A stretch of 64,000 nucleotides of DNA, taken from Leptospira brenneri. GTDB taxonomy: Bacteria; Spirochaetota; Leptospiria; Leptospirales; Leptospiraceae. This document shows, piece by piece, positions 55,718-64,000 of the stretch. Position 1 is the first letter of the stretch, and the number at the start of each line of letters is the position of its first letter. The DNA lies in the NCBI RefSeq assembly GCF_002812125.1, contig NZ_NPDQ01000010.1:25824-89823 (forward strand), read 5' to 3'. The notes under the pieces are model-generated. The model was given only the letters and a program-made list of their open reading frames with translations. It did no database searches and was not told where the DNA came from. The translations under genes were made by a program, and so were the position numbers.

Positions 55718-57280
55718 ATGCCGATTTTGACTATAACTATGCTCACGTTTTTATCTATATCCTTCCTCGTTCTATACGGCTTTGATATTTTGGTTCTCTT
55801 CTATTTTGGGTTACACACCTACCTTATGGTGTTTCTGTATAGCAGATACAAACAAAACTGTGCAGAGGACGAAACAAAGATCCTCTCCTTAAAGGACAAA
55901 AACCTTCCTACGGTAACCGTCCAACTTCCTATTTTTAATGAATTTTATGTGGTAGATCGTTTGATCGAATCCGCATGTAATTTGCAATACCCTGCAAAAA
56001 AACTTCAAATTCAGGTTCTAGATGATTCCACTGATGAAACCATTGAAAAGGTTGCAGGCCTTGTGGCTCAGTACAAGAAAAAAGGAATCTGGATCGAACA
56101 CGTTCATAGAACTAATCGTAAAGGTCATAAAGCAGGTGCTCTGGATGAAGGGATGGCGAAAGCGAAAGGAGATTACATTGCAATCTTCGATGCTGACTTC
56201 ACTCCCGACTCAGACTTCCTTCTCCGAACTATGGGGTATTTTGAGGACGAGTCTATTGGAATGGTCCAAACTCGTTGGGGTCATATCAATGAAACTTATA
56301 ATATCCTAACCAAAGCCCAAAGTTTTGGGATTGATGGTCACTTTATGATCGAACAGGTCGCAAGGAACGGATCTAGTCTTTGGATGAACTTCAATGGAAC
56401 TGCCGGAATCTGGCGACGTTCTTGTATTGAAGACGCTGGCGGTTGGGAACATGACACCCTCACAGAAGACTTCGATCTTTCTTACCGCGCTGAACTCAAA
56501 GGTTGGAAATTCCGTTATATTAAAGATGTGGTTTGTAAGGCAGAGATTCCTGCGACCATGAATGCTTACAAAGCCCAACAGTTTCGCTGGTGCAAAGGTT
56601 CCATCCAAACAGCAGTCAAACTCATCCCTCGGATTTGGAAATCAAACGAATCGTGGAAAATCAAAGGGGAAGCGATTACCCATCTCATCAATTATTCTGT
56701 ACATCCACTGATGATCATCAATATCCTTCTGACTGCTCCACTTCTCCTTATGGAATTTTGGGCAGGGTTTAAGATGGATGACCTCCCTATGGAGATCCTT
56801 TTTGGGTCGGCTGCGGTGCTTTCCATCGGATCTATGGGTCCTGTCATTTTTTATGCCTATTCCCAACGAGAAATCCACAAAAACTGGAAATCAAAATTGG
56901 TTTACCTTCCCATCCTCGTGATGATTGGAACGGGAATTGCAGTTATGAACACTTACGCTTGGGTAGAAGCTGTTTTTGGGGTTCAATCTGGATTCAAACG
57001 CACTCCGAAGCTCAGAATTGAGAAAGAAGGGGATAGTTTGCAGGACAAAATCAAATATGTGGTTCCTGTGGACTACCGAGCTTTTCTCGAGTTTTTTATG
57101 GGTGCCTATTGTGTATTCTGCATCTATTTATCCTTTTTGGTCGGAAAACCGTATATGATCGGTTTTATGGTTCTCTATTCCATCGGATTTTTCTATGTCT
57201 CATATCTTTCTGTGGCAGAGTCGTTCTGGAAATTCAAACCAGCGACTAAAGCAGAAAAGGAACTTCGTGCCGTCGCTTAG
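55718..57280 (+). CDS. Family 2 processive glycosyltransferase (cellulose synthase-like)
   Basis: About 520 residues with flanking membrane helices (residues 5-35, 340-370, 390-450 and near 480). The GT2 set is complete: DDSTDE, DADF, TEDFD and QQFRW. It resembles CgsA/mannan or glucan synthases and probably makes a beta-linked polysaccharide across the membrane; the sugar is unknown. The start is either TTG 55700 or ATG 55718; neither has a good ribosome site. It is divergent from the membrane protein gene. Confidence 0.88.
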   Translation: MPILTITMLTFLSISFLVLYGFDILVLFYFGLHTYLMVFLYSRYKQNCAEDETKILSLKDKNLPTVTVQLPIFNEFYVVDRLIESACNLQYPAKKLQIQVLDDSTDETIEKVAGLVAQYKKKGIWIEHVHRTNRKGHKAGALDEGMAKAKGDYIAIFDADFTPDSDFLLRTMGYFEDESIGMVQTRWGHINETYNILTKAQSFGIDGHFMIEQVARNGSSLWMNFNGTAGIWRRSCIEDAGGWEHDTLTEDFDLSYRAELKGWKFRYIKDVVCKAEIPATMNAYKAQQFRWCKGSIQTAVKLIPRIWKSNESWKIKGEAITHLINYSVHPLMIINILLTAPLLLMEFWAGFKMDDLPMEILFGSAAVLSIGSMGPVIFYAYSQREIHKNWKSKLVYLPILVMIGTGIAVMNTYAWVEAVFGVQSGFKRTPKLRIEKEGDSLQDKIKYVVPVDYRAFLEFFMGAYCVFCIYLSFLVGKPYMIGFMVLYSIGFFYVSYLSVAESFWKFKPATKAEKELRAVA

Positions 57281-57357
57281 GAATAGGCGATGGTACTTAC
57301 TTGACGAAACCGTTCCTTCCAAAAAGCTGTAAATTCAACCTAGGTTAGGGGTCATCC

Positions 57358-57636
57358 ATGAGTGAAAAAGTCTACTGCGCGAACTGTTTGCATTGTGTTG
57401 TGGTTCGCCAATATGAATCGGAGCAAGATAAATACATTCTTCGAGTTAAATGTAACAAGAAGAAGTGGTCTAAACGTTCCGGTGAAGAAAAACTTTATAA
57501 ATATTTTACTGTAGCTCGCCGTATGCAGACAAACTGCGAATATTATGAAGAAATGGGAGAGATTCTACCTTACATCAAGAATTTGAAAAAAGAACTCCCA
57601 ATCAAAGACGAAATCTACATGGTGAAAGCCGTCTAA
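57358..57636 (+). CDS. Small Cys-rich protein of unknown function
   Basis: 92 residues. CANCLHC near the N-terminus with later Cys in VKCNKK and TNCEYY suggests a zinc or Fe-S site. Polar, soluble, no known family. It lies 12 bases before the RnfC-like gene, which suggests a shared redox function (inference). Confidence 0.75.
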   Translation: MSEKVYCANCLHCVVVRQYESEQDKYILRVKCNKKKWSKRSGEEKLYKYFTVARRMQTNCEYYEEMGEILPYIKNLKKELPIKDEIYMVKAV

Positions 57637-57648
57637 ATCATTACCGGC

Positions 57649-58806
57649 GTGTTGTTCCCCAGGTTACCTCGCGCCTTCGCTCGCAAATTTCATAAAACTG
57701 AAAACAAAAAAGAACGGACGATTCAGGGTCAATTCCTGATCCCCGTTCCTGCGGGTAGCGTTCTCTCTGATTCCTATCCTGCTCGAGTTACCCACGGGCA
57801 GGTTATGCTTGCACATAACGGGAAGAAGGTGCTTGCTCCCGTCAATGGTGTTGCAAGTCTTACTCCAGATCAGAAATACTTTCAAATCAAACAAGATGGT
57901 TCTTGGTCTACTACTTCGCCTTATCATTCTAGGAACTATGATTTTTCTGCATTATTAGAAGCTTTTGATGCTGGTGCTTTGTATTCTCTAGATTTAATTG
58001 AAACACCTTTAAAAGATTATTTCCAAAAGTTCAATAGAGATTCGAATTTTAAAATTGTTTTATCACCCTTCTGTAGATACCAACATTTAGATTTTGAAGA
58101 AATGATTCTTCGTGATATGAAAGATGCATATTTATCTTTCATCGAACTATTACGTTCTATTTTTCCTAAAGCAGAGATATCAAATTTTTTTGAAGTTTCT
58201 AATTTGGATTTTGAACATCCAAACGGGATCCCTGAATATTTTTTACACAAACAATTCCAAACACCAGTAGATAAAACCAGAAAATCTTTGATTGGGTATG
58301 AGGTTTTATTTTTAGGCGCAGAAACTATTTTTCACATCTTGCGAAAGTTATACTATGACGAACCTTTTACAAAAAGACACCTTGCCGTATTTTTAGTGGA
58401 CCGTAAGGGACGAATGGATTTGGAACCTCGTCAGTTTTTTTTAACCAATGGCCAATCATTGGCATTCATTCCGGCCAATTTAGACAAACGCTATAAAATC
58501 GCATCGTTTGAAACTGTCTTTGAAGAAGTAAATCCAATGGACGTTGGTTCTTTGGGATATTTTAATATATATGAACATTGCTCCATCACTTTGTATGAAA
58601 AACTCCCCGCATCTAGAAAGGAGTTTAGTTGTATTGATTGTATGGAGTGTAACAACTATTGTCCGACTAATGCAAATCCAGTCCAACTTATCAAAGGAAA
58701 AACTGAAGAATTTGAAAAAGACCTTTGTGTGTCCTGTGGAATTTGTACGGTTTATTGTCCGTCTGGGATTGACATTCGGAAGAGAATTGAAGGAGTGATG
58801 GTTTAA
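57649..58806 (+). CDS. RnfC-like electron-transfer protein
   Basis: 385 residues. The N-terminal part (PARVTHGQVMLAHNGKKVLA) resembles the RnfC/NqrA barrel; the C-terminal 4Fe-4S ferredoxin-like part has two clusters, CIDCMECNNYCP and CVSCGICTVYCP. RnfC passes electrons from NADH or ferredoxin to the membrane complex. It starts at GTG 57649 or TTG 57652, no good ribosome site. No RnfA, B, E or G gene is visible, so the complex is incomplete or distributed. Confidence 0.82.
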   Translation: MLFPRLPRAFARKFHKTENKKERTIQGQFLIPVPAGSVLSDSYPARVTHGQVMLAHNGKKVLAPVNGVASLTPDQKYFQIKQDGSWSTTSPYHSRNYDFSALLEAFDAGALYSLDLIETPLKDYFQKFNRDSNFKIVLSPFCRYQHLDFEEMILRDMKDAYLSFIELLRSIFPKAEISNFFEVSNLDFEHPNGIPEYFLHKQFQTPVDKTRKSLIGYEVLFLGAETIFHILRKLYYDEPFTKRHLAVFLVDRKGRMDLEPRQFFLTNGQSLAFIPANLDKRYKIASFETVFEEVNPMDVGSLGYFNIYEHCSITLYEKLPASRKEFSCIDCMECNNYCPTNANPVQLIKGKTEEFEKDLCVSCGICTVYCPSGIDIRKRIEGVMV

Positions 58807-58819
58807 TCATCGTTATAAG

Positions 58820-59710
58820 ATGTTAAAGAATCTTTATATTCTATCTGAAAATAGTTGGGGTGTTAAATCTTCAGAGATATTTGCAGACTTTTTTTATTTT
58901 TTAACTCTGACAGGATTTTTAGGTTATGTATTTGCCCATGTGCAACCCATTCCTGTGTTACCAATTGTTTTGGCTTCTATTCTCACTTTAGTATATTTTG
59001 GTTTTTGTATTCGTGCCAATCAGTCACTGTATTGGTTGGGACTACTTTCTCAACTATTCATTGTTTTTCTTATTTTACCAACAGCTTGGTTGCATCCGAT
59101 TCTACTACCGGTCTCATTTCTTTTTGCTTTGGTAGTTCATTACTTTTTAGGACAAAACTATTCCTTACGAGTTCCTATTTTTGCTTTGGTTTTATTTTTT
59201 TGTTTGGTTTGGGATACAGTTTTTTCCTTACTTGGATATTCTTTTCGGGCTAGTTTGGAACTCACACCTTGGGCTGGGATTTCTTTAGAAACTTCTGTTT
59301 TGCCTTTGTCTTTACCTTGGTTTAGCGCTGTTCCGTGGAAGGGGACTGAGTTTTTTTCTTTTGCCGATAGCCTTGGTGTCTATGTTTTGGTAGGAGTTGC
59401 CTGGGTTTCCTTCCGAAGGACTGTTTTACTTGGGTTTCTCTTGGGTTGGCTGATTCTATTTTCTCTTTGGGGAGTCGGTTCTGGTAATCTAAGTTTTAAC
59501 TGGGTATTGTCTTATTCTGCTCTCGCTTTCTTTTTGCACATGAGTCCTGGTCGTAATTTTTACGGTTCCTATTATGTTTCTTTACTGAGTTTTGCCATTT
59601 TGCTTCCCATTGCCTTTTTTGTGGGTAAAATGGGGATAAGTGCTGTTTTGGTCTTGGTTGTTTTTTTTCTGTTAGAAGGCCTCTTAGTCAGGGTTTTTCT
59701 TGGAAAATAA
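58820..59710 (+). CDS. Polytopic membrane protein, possible RnfD-like subunit
   Basis: 296 residues, nearly all hydrophobic with about ten predicted helices. The place directly after the RnfC-like gene (13-base gap) suggests RnfD/NqrB, but the SGAT-type FMN attachment motif is not visible. It may be a divergent subunit or an unrelated membrane protein. Confidence 0.6.
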   Translation: MLKNLYILSENSWGVKSSEIFADFFYFLTLTGFLGYVFAHVQPIPVLPIVLASILTLVYFGFCIRANQSLYWLGLLSQLFIVFLILPTAWLHPILLPVSFLFALVVHYFLGQNYSLRVPIFALVLFFCLVWDTVFSLLGYSFRASLELTPWAGISLETSVLPLSLPWFSAVPWKGTEFFSFADSLGVYVLVGVAWVSFRRTVLLGFLLGWLILFSLWGVGSGNLSFNWVLSYSALAFFLHMSPGRNFYGSYYVSLLSFAILLPIAFFVGKMGISAVLVLVVFFLLEGLLVRVFLGK

Positions 59711-59745
59711 GTCGATCTTGAAAAGGTGGGAGTAAGTTATATCAT

Positions 59746-60207
59746 ATGAATCAACTTCTGGAGATTCTGGATCCAAAAAATATCATTTTCGACTTCAAAG
59801 CATCTACAAAAGAAGATGCCATTCGAAAAATGATTTCACATATGGTCGCCACACAATCGTTAGATCCTAGTCACGAAGAAGAAACTGTTTCCTCCTTAAT
59901 GAATCGCGAAAAGTCAATGTCTACTGGTATTGGAAGTGGAGTTGCTATACCGCACTGTTCTGTTCATTATGTTAATGAGTTGAAGTGTGCCATGGCGATT
60001 GCACCACAAGGAATAGATTTTGATGCTTTGGATCATGGTTTGGTTCAAATTTTTATTATGCTCATTGTTCCGAAAAATAAGTTTCAAGATCATATCAAAA
60101 CCTTGGCCTTGATTGCAAAAACACTCAACATTCCTGAAGAAAGAGAAAAACTCATCAAAGCCAAAAATTTCGAAGAAATCCAAAAGGCCTTCCTTTCCAA
60201 AAGTTAA
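59746..60207 (+). CDS. ptsN: PTS nitrogen-regulatory IIA protein, PtsN-like
   Basis: 153 residues, EIIA-type fold. The phosphoacceptor His is in GSGVAIPHCSV and the protein is complete. PtsN is a phosphorelay regulator of nitrogen, potassium and transport genes in bacteria. It is 35 bases after the membrane protein and 4 bases before the permease gene. No sugar PTS gene is present here. Confidence 0.9.
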   Translation: MNQLLEILDPKNIIFDFKASTKEDAIRKMISHMVATQSLDPSHEEETVSSLMNREKSMSTGIGSGVAIPHCSVHYVNELKCAMAIAPQGIDFDALDHGLVQIFIMLIVPKNKFQDHIKTLALIAKTLNIPEEREKLIKAKNFEEIQKAFLSKS

Positions 60208-60211
60208 TCCA

Positions 60212-61090
60212 GTGAAGTCGGAGATTTTCCGTTTTCTGTATTTTTTACTACTGTTGTCTTGTATCAGTAGTTTTGTTTCTGAATTTCATACAAAAGATAA
60301 ATCTTATCTGTATGCCGATGCCGGGATCACAGAAGTTCAAAATCATAACTATGATTTTTTATCCACCTACATTCAATTTTGGAAATCTTTGATTTTTGAG
60401 TCCGGTGGCAAAACAGAGAATGGAGAGACTGTTTACTCGCATATAGGTGCTCGGTTTTTTTCAACCTTCCATCTTGCAATTTTTAGTATTGTATTTGGTT
60501 CTGTTTTTGCTTTTTGCCTTTCTATAGGAGCTACATATTTTCGGTCACAAAAACTTTATGATTTAGTTTCCTTTTCTTCGAATTTAATTTTATCTACTCC
60601 TGTTTTTATTGTCGCCATACTATTGTTAATTGTATTTTTTTATCGATTGGAGTGGTTCCCTCCCGGCGGATACGAATTAGGAAATACATACTTTGTCGTT
60701 TTGCCTGGAATTGCTTTGGGTTCTAGGATTTTCGCAAGGATGTCTTTGTATCTATTACCTGAAATTCGTAAAGAAGCAGATTCTAAATATGTGCAGTTGT
60801 TATTAACAAGATCCTATCCTTGGGGTCATATCATCGGAAAGGAAGTTTTTTTAAAGGTATTACCAATTGCACTTATTCTTTTGGTTTTAGATTTTGGATC
60901 TCTTTTGTCCGGTGCTATGGTTGTAGAAGAGATTTTCTTTTTTCCAGGAATTGGAAAATCTTTATACTATTCAATTAAATCAATGGATACAAAATTACTA
61001 GCAACTCTTCTTATGTATTCTGGAATTTTATTTTATGTTTTGAATCGTCTTGGATTTTATTTACAACGATTCTTTTCCGGTGGGGTATGA
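60212..61090 (+). CDS. ABC transporter permease, DppB-like
   Basis: 292 residues from GTG 60212, four bases after the ptsN stop; an upstream start would overlap ptsN by about 95 bases and is unlikely. About six membrane helices; the C-terminal SGAMVVEEIFFFPGIGKSL is typical of oligopeptide/dipeptide (DppB) permeases. It pairs with the next gene through an ATGA overlap. No substrate-binding protein or ATPase is nearby. Confidence 0.88.
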   Translation: MKSEIFRFLYFLLLLSCISSFVSEFHTKDKSYLYADAGITEVQNHNYDFLSTYIQFWKSLIFESGGKTENGETVYSHIGARFFSTFHLAIFSIVFGSVFAFCLSIGATYFRSQKLYDLVSFSSNLILSTPVFIVAILLLIVFFYRLEWFPPGGYELGNTYFVVLPGIALGSRIFARMSLYLLPEIRKEADSKYVQLLLTRSYPWGHIIGKEVFLKVLPIALILLVLDFGSLLSGAMVVEEIFFFPGIGKSLYYSIKSMDTKLLATLLMYSGILFYVLNRLGFYLQRFFSGGV

Positions 61091-61866
61091 AGATGACAGT
61101 TCATAACTTCGTTCGGTTTTTCTTTTTTGGATTTGTTTTTTTGGGTGTTTTTTTGTTACCACCACCAATCGCAGTAGATTTGGAGAAAAATAATTTACCG
61201 GTGTTTTCTCCTGGTTTTTTGGCCGGTACGGATAGACTCGGTCGCGACAACTTTGCATTGTTTTGTTATGGGTCTTTGTCGACCATTGTTCTTGTAGTTC
61301 CTGCGAGAATATTTACCATCCTAGTATCCTTTCTTTTGTCTACCTTCTCCATTTTTTTCCCTAAAAAGTCAGACTTTGTTCTTTCAGGAATTGTTTCTGT
61401 TTCTCTTGCCATTCCTTCATTATTGTCTGCTTTGGTTGTGCTGAGTTTGTTACCGGAAAATCCTTTTGCTATTTTCATTGCGATTCTTGTTTCTGACTGG
61501 GCATTGTCTTATGAAACTCTCACTGCAAAGATCCGCGAAATCAAACAGAGCTCTTATTTATCAGCCTCTTTTTGTATGGGTGCAAAATCGTATCAGTTGG
61601 TTTTTTTACATTACTTACCTGCACTTCGTGATATGTTTGGATTTTTGTTTTTTTCAGGACTTCCAGCAGTGGTGATGACCACTGCTTTGTTTTCTTATTT
61701 AGGAATCCAAACATCTCTCGGTGAGACCGGCCCAGGGCTTGGGGAACAGATCTCCTTTTCTAAGGATTATTTTGATAGATCACCTGTTTCCGTTTTGCTT
61801 CCGGTAGTTGCTATTTTAACCTTGGTGTATTCTTTGGGATCGAATCAGAAAAAGAATGAAACATAA
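61087..61866 (+). CDS. ABC transporter permease, DppC-like
   Basis: 259 residues. FLAGTDRLGRDNFALFCYGS near the N-terminus is the DppC signature and the EAA-type loop SFCMGAKSYQLVFLHYLPAL is conserved. It should form a heterodimer with the DppB-like protein. The stop overlaps the PEGA gene start (61856), so all three are coupled. The substrate is probably a peptide or nickel-type compound, unproven. Confidence 0.88.
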   Translation: MKMTVHNFVRFFFFGFVFLGVFLLPPPIAVDLEKNNLPVFSPGFLAGTDRLGRDNFALFCYGSLSTIVLVVPARIFTILVSFLLSTFSIFFPKKSDFVLSGIVSVSLAIPSLLSALVVLSLLPENPFAIFIAILVSDWALSYETLTAKIREIKQSSYLSASFCMGAKSYQLVFLHYLPALRDMFGFLFFSGLPAVVMTTALFSYLGIQTSLGETGPGLGEQISFSKDYFDRSPVSVLLPVVAILTLVYSLGSNQKKNET

Positions 61867-63499
61867 AATTTCAGCATTACTCATCATCTTGGGGCTTCTT
61901 ACCAATGCCTTGCCTTTATATTCGATTGATGATTATTATAATTTTCCAAAACAAAGTTATAAAGGAAGCGTTACTTACGAGTCTTCTCGTAATTTATGTT
62001 TATTTTCATTTGTTGCAACTAGTCCCGATCCAACCAAAGAATATTTGATCAAAGGGATTCCTTCGGTTCTAATTTCTGAACTTCGCAATTTAGAATACAC
62101 CTATGTAGAACATCCGAAACCAAATATTGTTTATCATTCTTTTGGTGATTCTCCTCAAATGACACTTCAAGAGAAAATTGATGCAGAGTCGCCAAACGTA
62201 AAAAGAAAAAAGAAGGAAGTTACGAGCGAAAAGGATCTAGAAGACTTAAGGTCTGGGAAAAAACAACTGACTCCAGAGAAGGATCCTCGTTATGTAAAAG
62301 TCACTATCAAACAAATTTTAGACAGAAGGGCACCTACCCCTGATGAATCATTCGGGTTAGCGTCTAAGTTAAATTGTGATTATATCATTACAGGTTCCTT
62401 TGAAGTAAGAGACAACGAACTACTCACGAAAGTTTTTCTTTATGACGACTTTGAAGGAAAGATCATTCCTTTTGAACATAAAACTTCTGTGATCCGAGCT
62501 TATCAGGAAATGGGGCCACTTGGTGAATCCATTCGAGAGAAATTACAAGGAAAAGAAACCACATCGGTTGCTGTTTCTTCTGCAAGTGAGGAGGGAGCTC
62601 TTGTTTATTTGGATGGAATTTATTTGGGCAAAACTCCGATGGTTGGTAAAAAATTCCCGATCGGTAAACGTTCATTATTTATATTTAAAGAAGGATTCTA
62701 TCCTTTTAAACAGGAAGTTCAACTTGAGAAGGGAAAATCCTTTCAATTGGATGTTAACCTTTCTTTGAAGTTGAGTAACTCTTTTATTTCCGTAAATTCA
62801 AATGTAGAGTCGGATGTATATTTAGGAATTCAATACTTAGGAAAAACACCTTTAAGTCGTATTGCAATCCCGGCAGGAATGAATCGGTTACGAGTCTCAA
62901 AAGATGGTTATATTGATAGCTTTCGTGCTGTAGATGCAAAAGATAATGAAGAGGTTGTCGTTGATGTAGAAATGAGAGAAGGGAAAACAGAAGTTTATTA
63001 TAAAAATAAACAAAATGTTTTTTTGGATCATACTTATAAAGACTTTGCCACCTATTCATTGTATGGCTCTCTTTTGTTTTATGCAAGTTATGTATATTTA
63101 AATTATGCTTCAAGGCAGGCTTACTCTGCTGCAAGATCCGAGGTAACACTTGTTAACGGCCTTGCAATTCAAACTTTTTATCAGAACAATCCTAATGAAT
63201 TTTTCTTTTGGTATGGGGTGCAAAACTCGGTCATCGATAATGCGGAATCAAAAGCCAGGAGCTTGAAAAGTATGGCGGGGACTTTGCCAATGGAGAACCG
63301 CAAAGACAGGCAATTGGTGGCAGGTCCGATGGTTATTTTGATGGGTTTGATGCTCGTTTCAGCTGCTACTTTTTATTTCTTGGGTCTGGATGAAGAAACT
63401 TTGGAATTCGGTTACCTACCTGTAAACCCTTCTGCGGTGAGTTACGGCCAGAGTTCTCGTGAGGGTTATGGTTATATGCAATTTAACGTGCGGTATTAG
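61856..63499 (+). CDS. Secreted protein with two PEGA domains
   Basis: 547 residues with a signal peptide (ATG 61856, ALLIILGLLTNALPLYS). Residues 180-220 hold a beta segment (CDYIITGSFEVRDNELLTKV) like FlgO/lipoprotein-type ligand folds. Two PEGA repeats follow (ALVYLDGIYLGKTPMVGKKF and DVYLGIQYLGKTPLSRIAIP, residues about 245-375). The C-terminus has two membrane-like segments (GSLLFYASYVYLNYA and VILMGLMLVSAATFYFLG). It may be an envelope protein. The link to the permeases is only positional. Confidence 0.8.
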   Translation: MKHKISALLIILGLLTNALPLYSIDDYYNFPKQSYKGSVTYESSRNLCLFSFVATSPDPTKEYLIKGIPSVLISELRNLEYTYVEHPKPNIVYHSFGDSPQMTLQEKIDAESPNVKRKKKEVTSEKDLEDLRSGKKQLTPEKDPRYVKVTIKQILDRRAPTPDESFGLASKLNCDYIITGSFEVRDNELLTKVFLYDDFEGKIIPFEHKTSVIRAYQEMGPLGESIREKLQGKETTSVAVSSASEEGALVYLDGIYLGKTPMVGKKFPIGKRSLFIFKEGFYPFKQEVQLEKGKSFQLDVNLSLKLSNSFISVNSNVESDVYLGIQYLGKTPLSRIAIPAGMNRLRVSKDGYIDSFRAVDAKDNEEVVVDVEMREGKTEVYYKNKQNVFLDHTYKDFATYSLYGSLLFYASYVYLNYASRQAYSAARSEVTLVNGLAIQTFYQNNPNEFFFWYGVQNSVIDNAESKARSLKSMAGTLPMENRKDRQLVAGPMVILMGLMLVSAATFYFLGLDEETLEFGYLPVNPSAVSYGQSSREGYGYMQFNVRY

Positions 63500-63513
63500 T
63501 GAGGGTATAATCA

Positions 63514-63560
63514 CCCCGCCCTGATGAGGGAGGGGAACTAGACCCGCCACCCAATGAGAT
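63514..63560 (+). repeat. Dispersed intergenic hairpin repeat, copy B
   Basis: CCCCGCCC, GGGAGGGG and ACCCGCCACCCAATGAG in the same order as copy A. It lies 14 bases after the PEGA gene stop, so it may sit in the 3' end of that transcript. Confidence 0.75.
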
Positions 63561-64000
63561 CCTTCTATCACAAACCTGCCCACCCATCAAACAGAAAGCC
63601 CTTCTTCAAAAATATTTTCCAAACATGTTCGCATTTACGTTGTAATACGATAAAATCTAGTTAGAGACTAGAAGCATAACCAAAACAAACACGAGAGATA
63701 CCACATATAACGTAATCCAAAAACTAAGCAGGCTCAGAAATTACAGAAGGAGCGGTCGCTACAATATCCATATTACTTTAGCTTTAGATGAATCTTTGCT
63801 ATGCGAATAACCACAAAATCATACTTGTTAGTTGTCGTGCGCAAAGCCGCCATCTCTGTGCTAGTTCATTGCCCCTTTAACCAAATTCTAGTTAGCTGAA
63901 ATATCTCTTCCCCAAACTCTTTTCAGAATTATGTCACATTACCTTGCTCTTTCTTCCCTCAATCCTTCAAAATAAACGTATTGAACTGCGAACTTTTTTA
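63561..64000. other. No recognised gene
   Basis: About 440 bases with short inverted repeats (for example CTAGT/ACTAG at 63657-63671) but no ORF with a ribosome site and no tRNA. The window ends before any next gene is visible. Confidence 0.5.

Noticed and set aside
60113..60211. Upstream start of the DppB-like permease inside ptsN
   Set aside because: It would add a Lys-rich 33-residue extension with no family support and a 95-base overlap.
63657..63900. Repeated GTTAG and TAAC boxes that look like integron attC cores
   Set aside because: The boxes are in direct, not inverted, order and do not match the GTTRRRY/RYYYAAC pairing; no integrase is in the window.

Overview
The window is about 38% GC and looks like a chromosomal segment of a spirochete of the genus Leptospira. 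The evidence is many lipoproteins with spirochaete-type lipoboxes, several class III cyclases, HDOD, GAF, PAS and GGDEF signalling proteins, a LIC_13355-like lipoprotein, DUF115 and DUF4180 genes, and Leptospira-like codon use. A free-living (saprophyte-clade) species is my inference, not proven. No rRNA, tRNA, CRISPR array, transposase or phage gene was recognised.

Layout. 1-12 kb: 3' end of icd, a secreted protein, an adenylate cyclase, membrane proteins (including a rhomboid relative that seems to lack its catalytic His), a sodium:solute symporter, an LLM flavin oxidoreductase/aldo-keto reductase pair and a GAF protein. 12-22 kb: an ArsR/AHSA1 pair, a second cyclase with a zinc ribbon, an SDR, a lipoprotein hydrolase, an acyl-CoA dehydrogenase, a PAS protein with only a DHp-like end, and a GAF-GGDEF protein. 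21-26 kb: arsR-arsC-DUF6428 with a clear operator palindrome, then a DUF445/epimerase pair. 26-30 kb: a 1243-residue lipoprotein built of carboxypeptidase-regulatory-like modules. 30-35 kb: an ABC ATPase coupled to a GHKL-HDOD fusion, a DUF115 gene whose real start appears to be AUU, and a protein with an acidic tail. 34-38.5 kb: a TlpA-like lipoprotein, a glutamine amidotransferase and secA.

38.6-41.6 kb: two lipoproteins behind a cobalamin riboswitch, and a diheme peroxidase. 41.7-46 kb: two tandem chemoreceptors. 46-49 kb: two small lipoproteins and a porin. 49-51.5 kb: the rnhA-like, lipoprotein, Fur-family and cca operon. 51.7-57.3 kb: an RlmK-like methyltransferase, motA coupled to a membrane protein with a TPR-like tail, and a family 2 glycosyltransferase. 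57.3-63.5 kb: one long + strand run with a Cys-rich small protein, an RnfC-like protein, a polytopic membrane protein, ptsN, two Dpp-type permeases and a PEGA protein.

The most interesting items are the B12 riboswitch upstream of surface-type lipoproteins (a candidate corrinoid-capture module), the AUU start of the DUF115 gene, a hairpin-forming intergenic repeat with three copies in this window, and several signalling or protease relatives that lack a key catalytic part.
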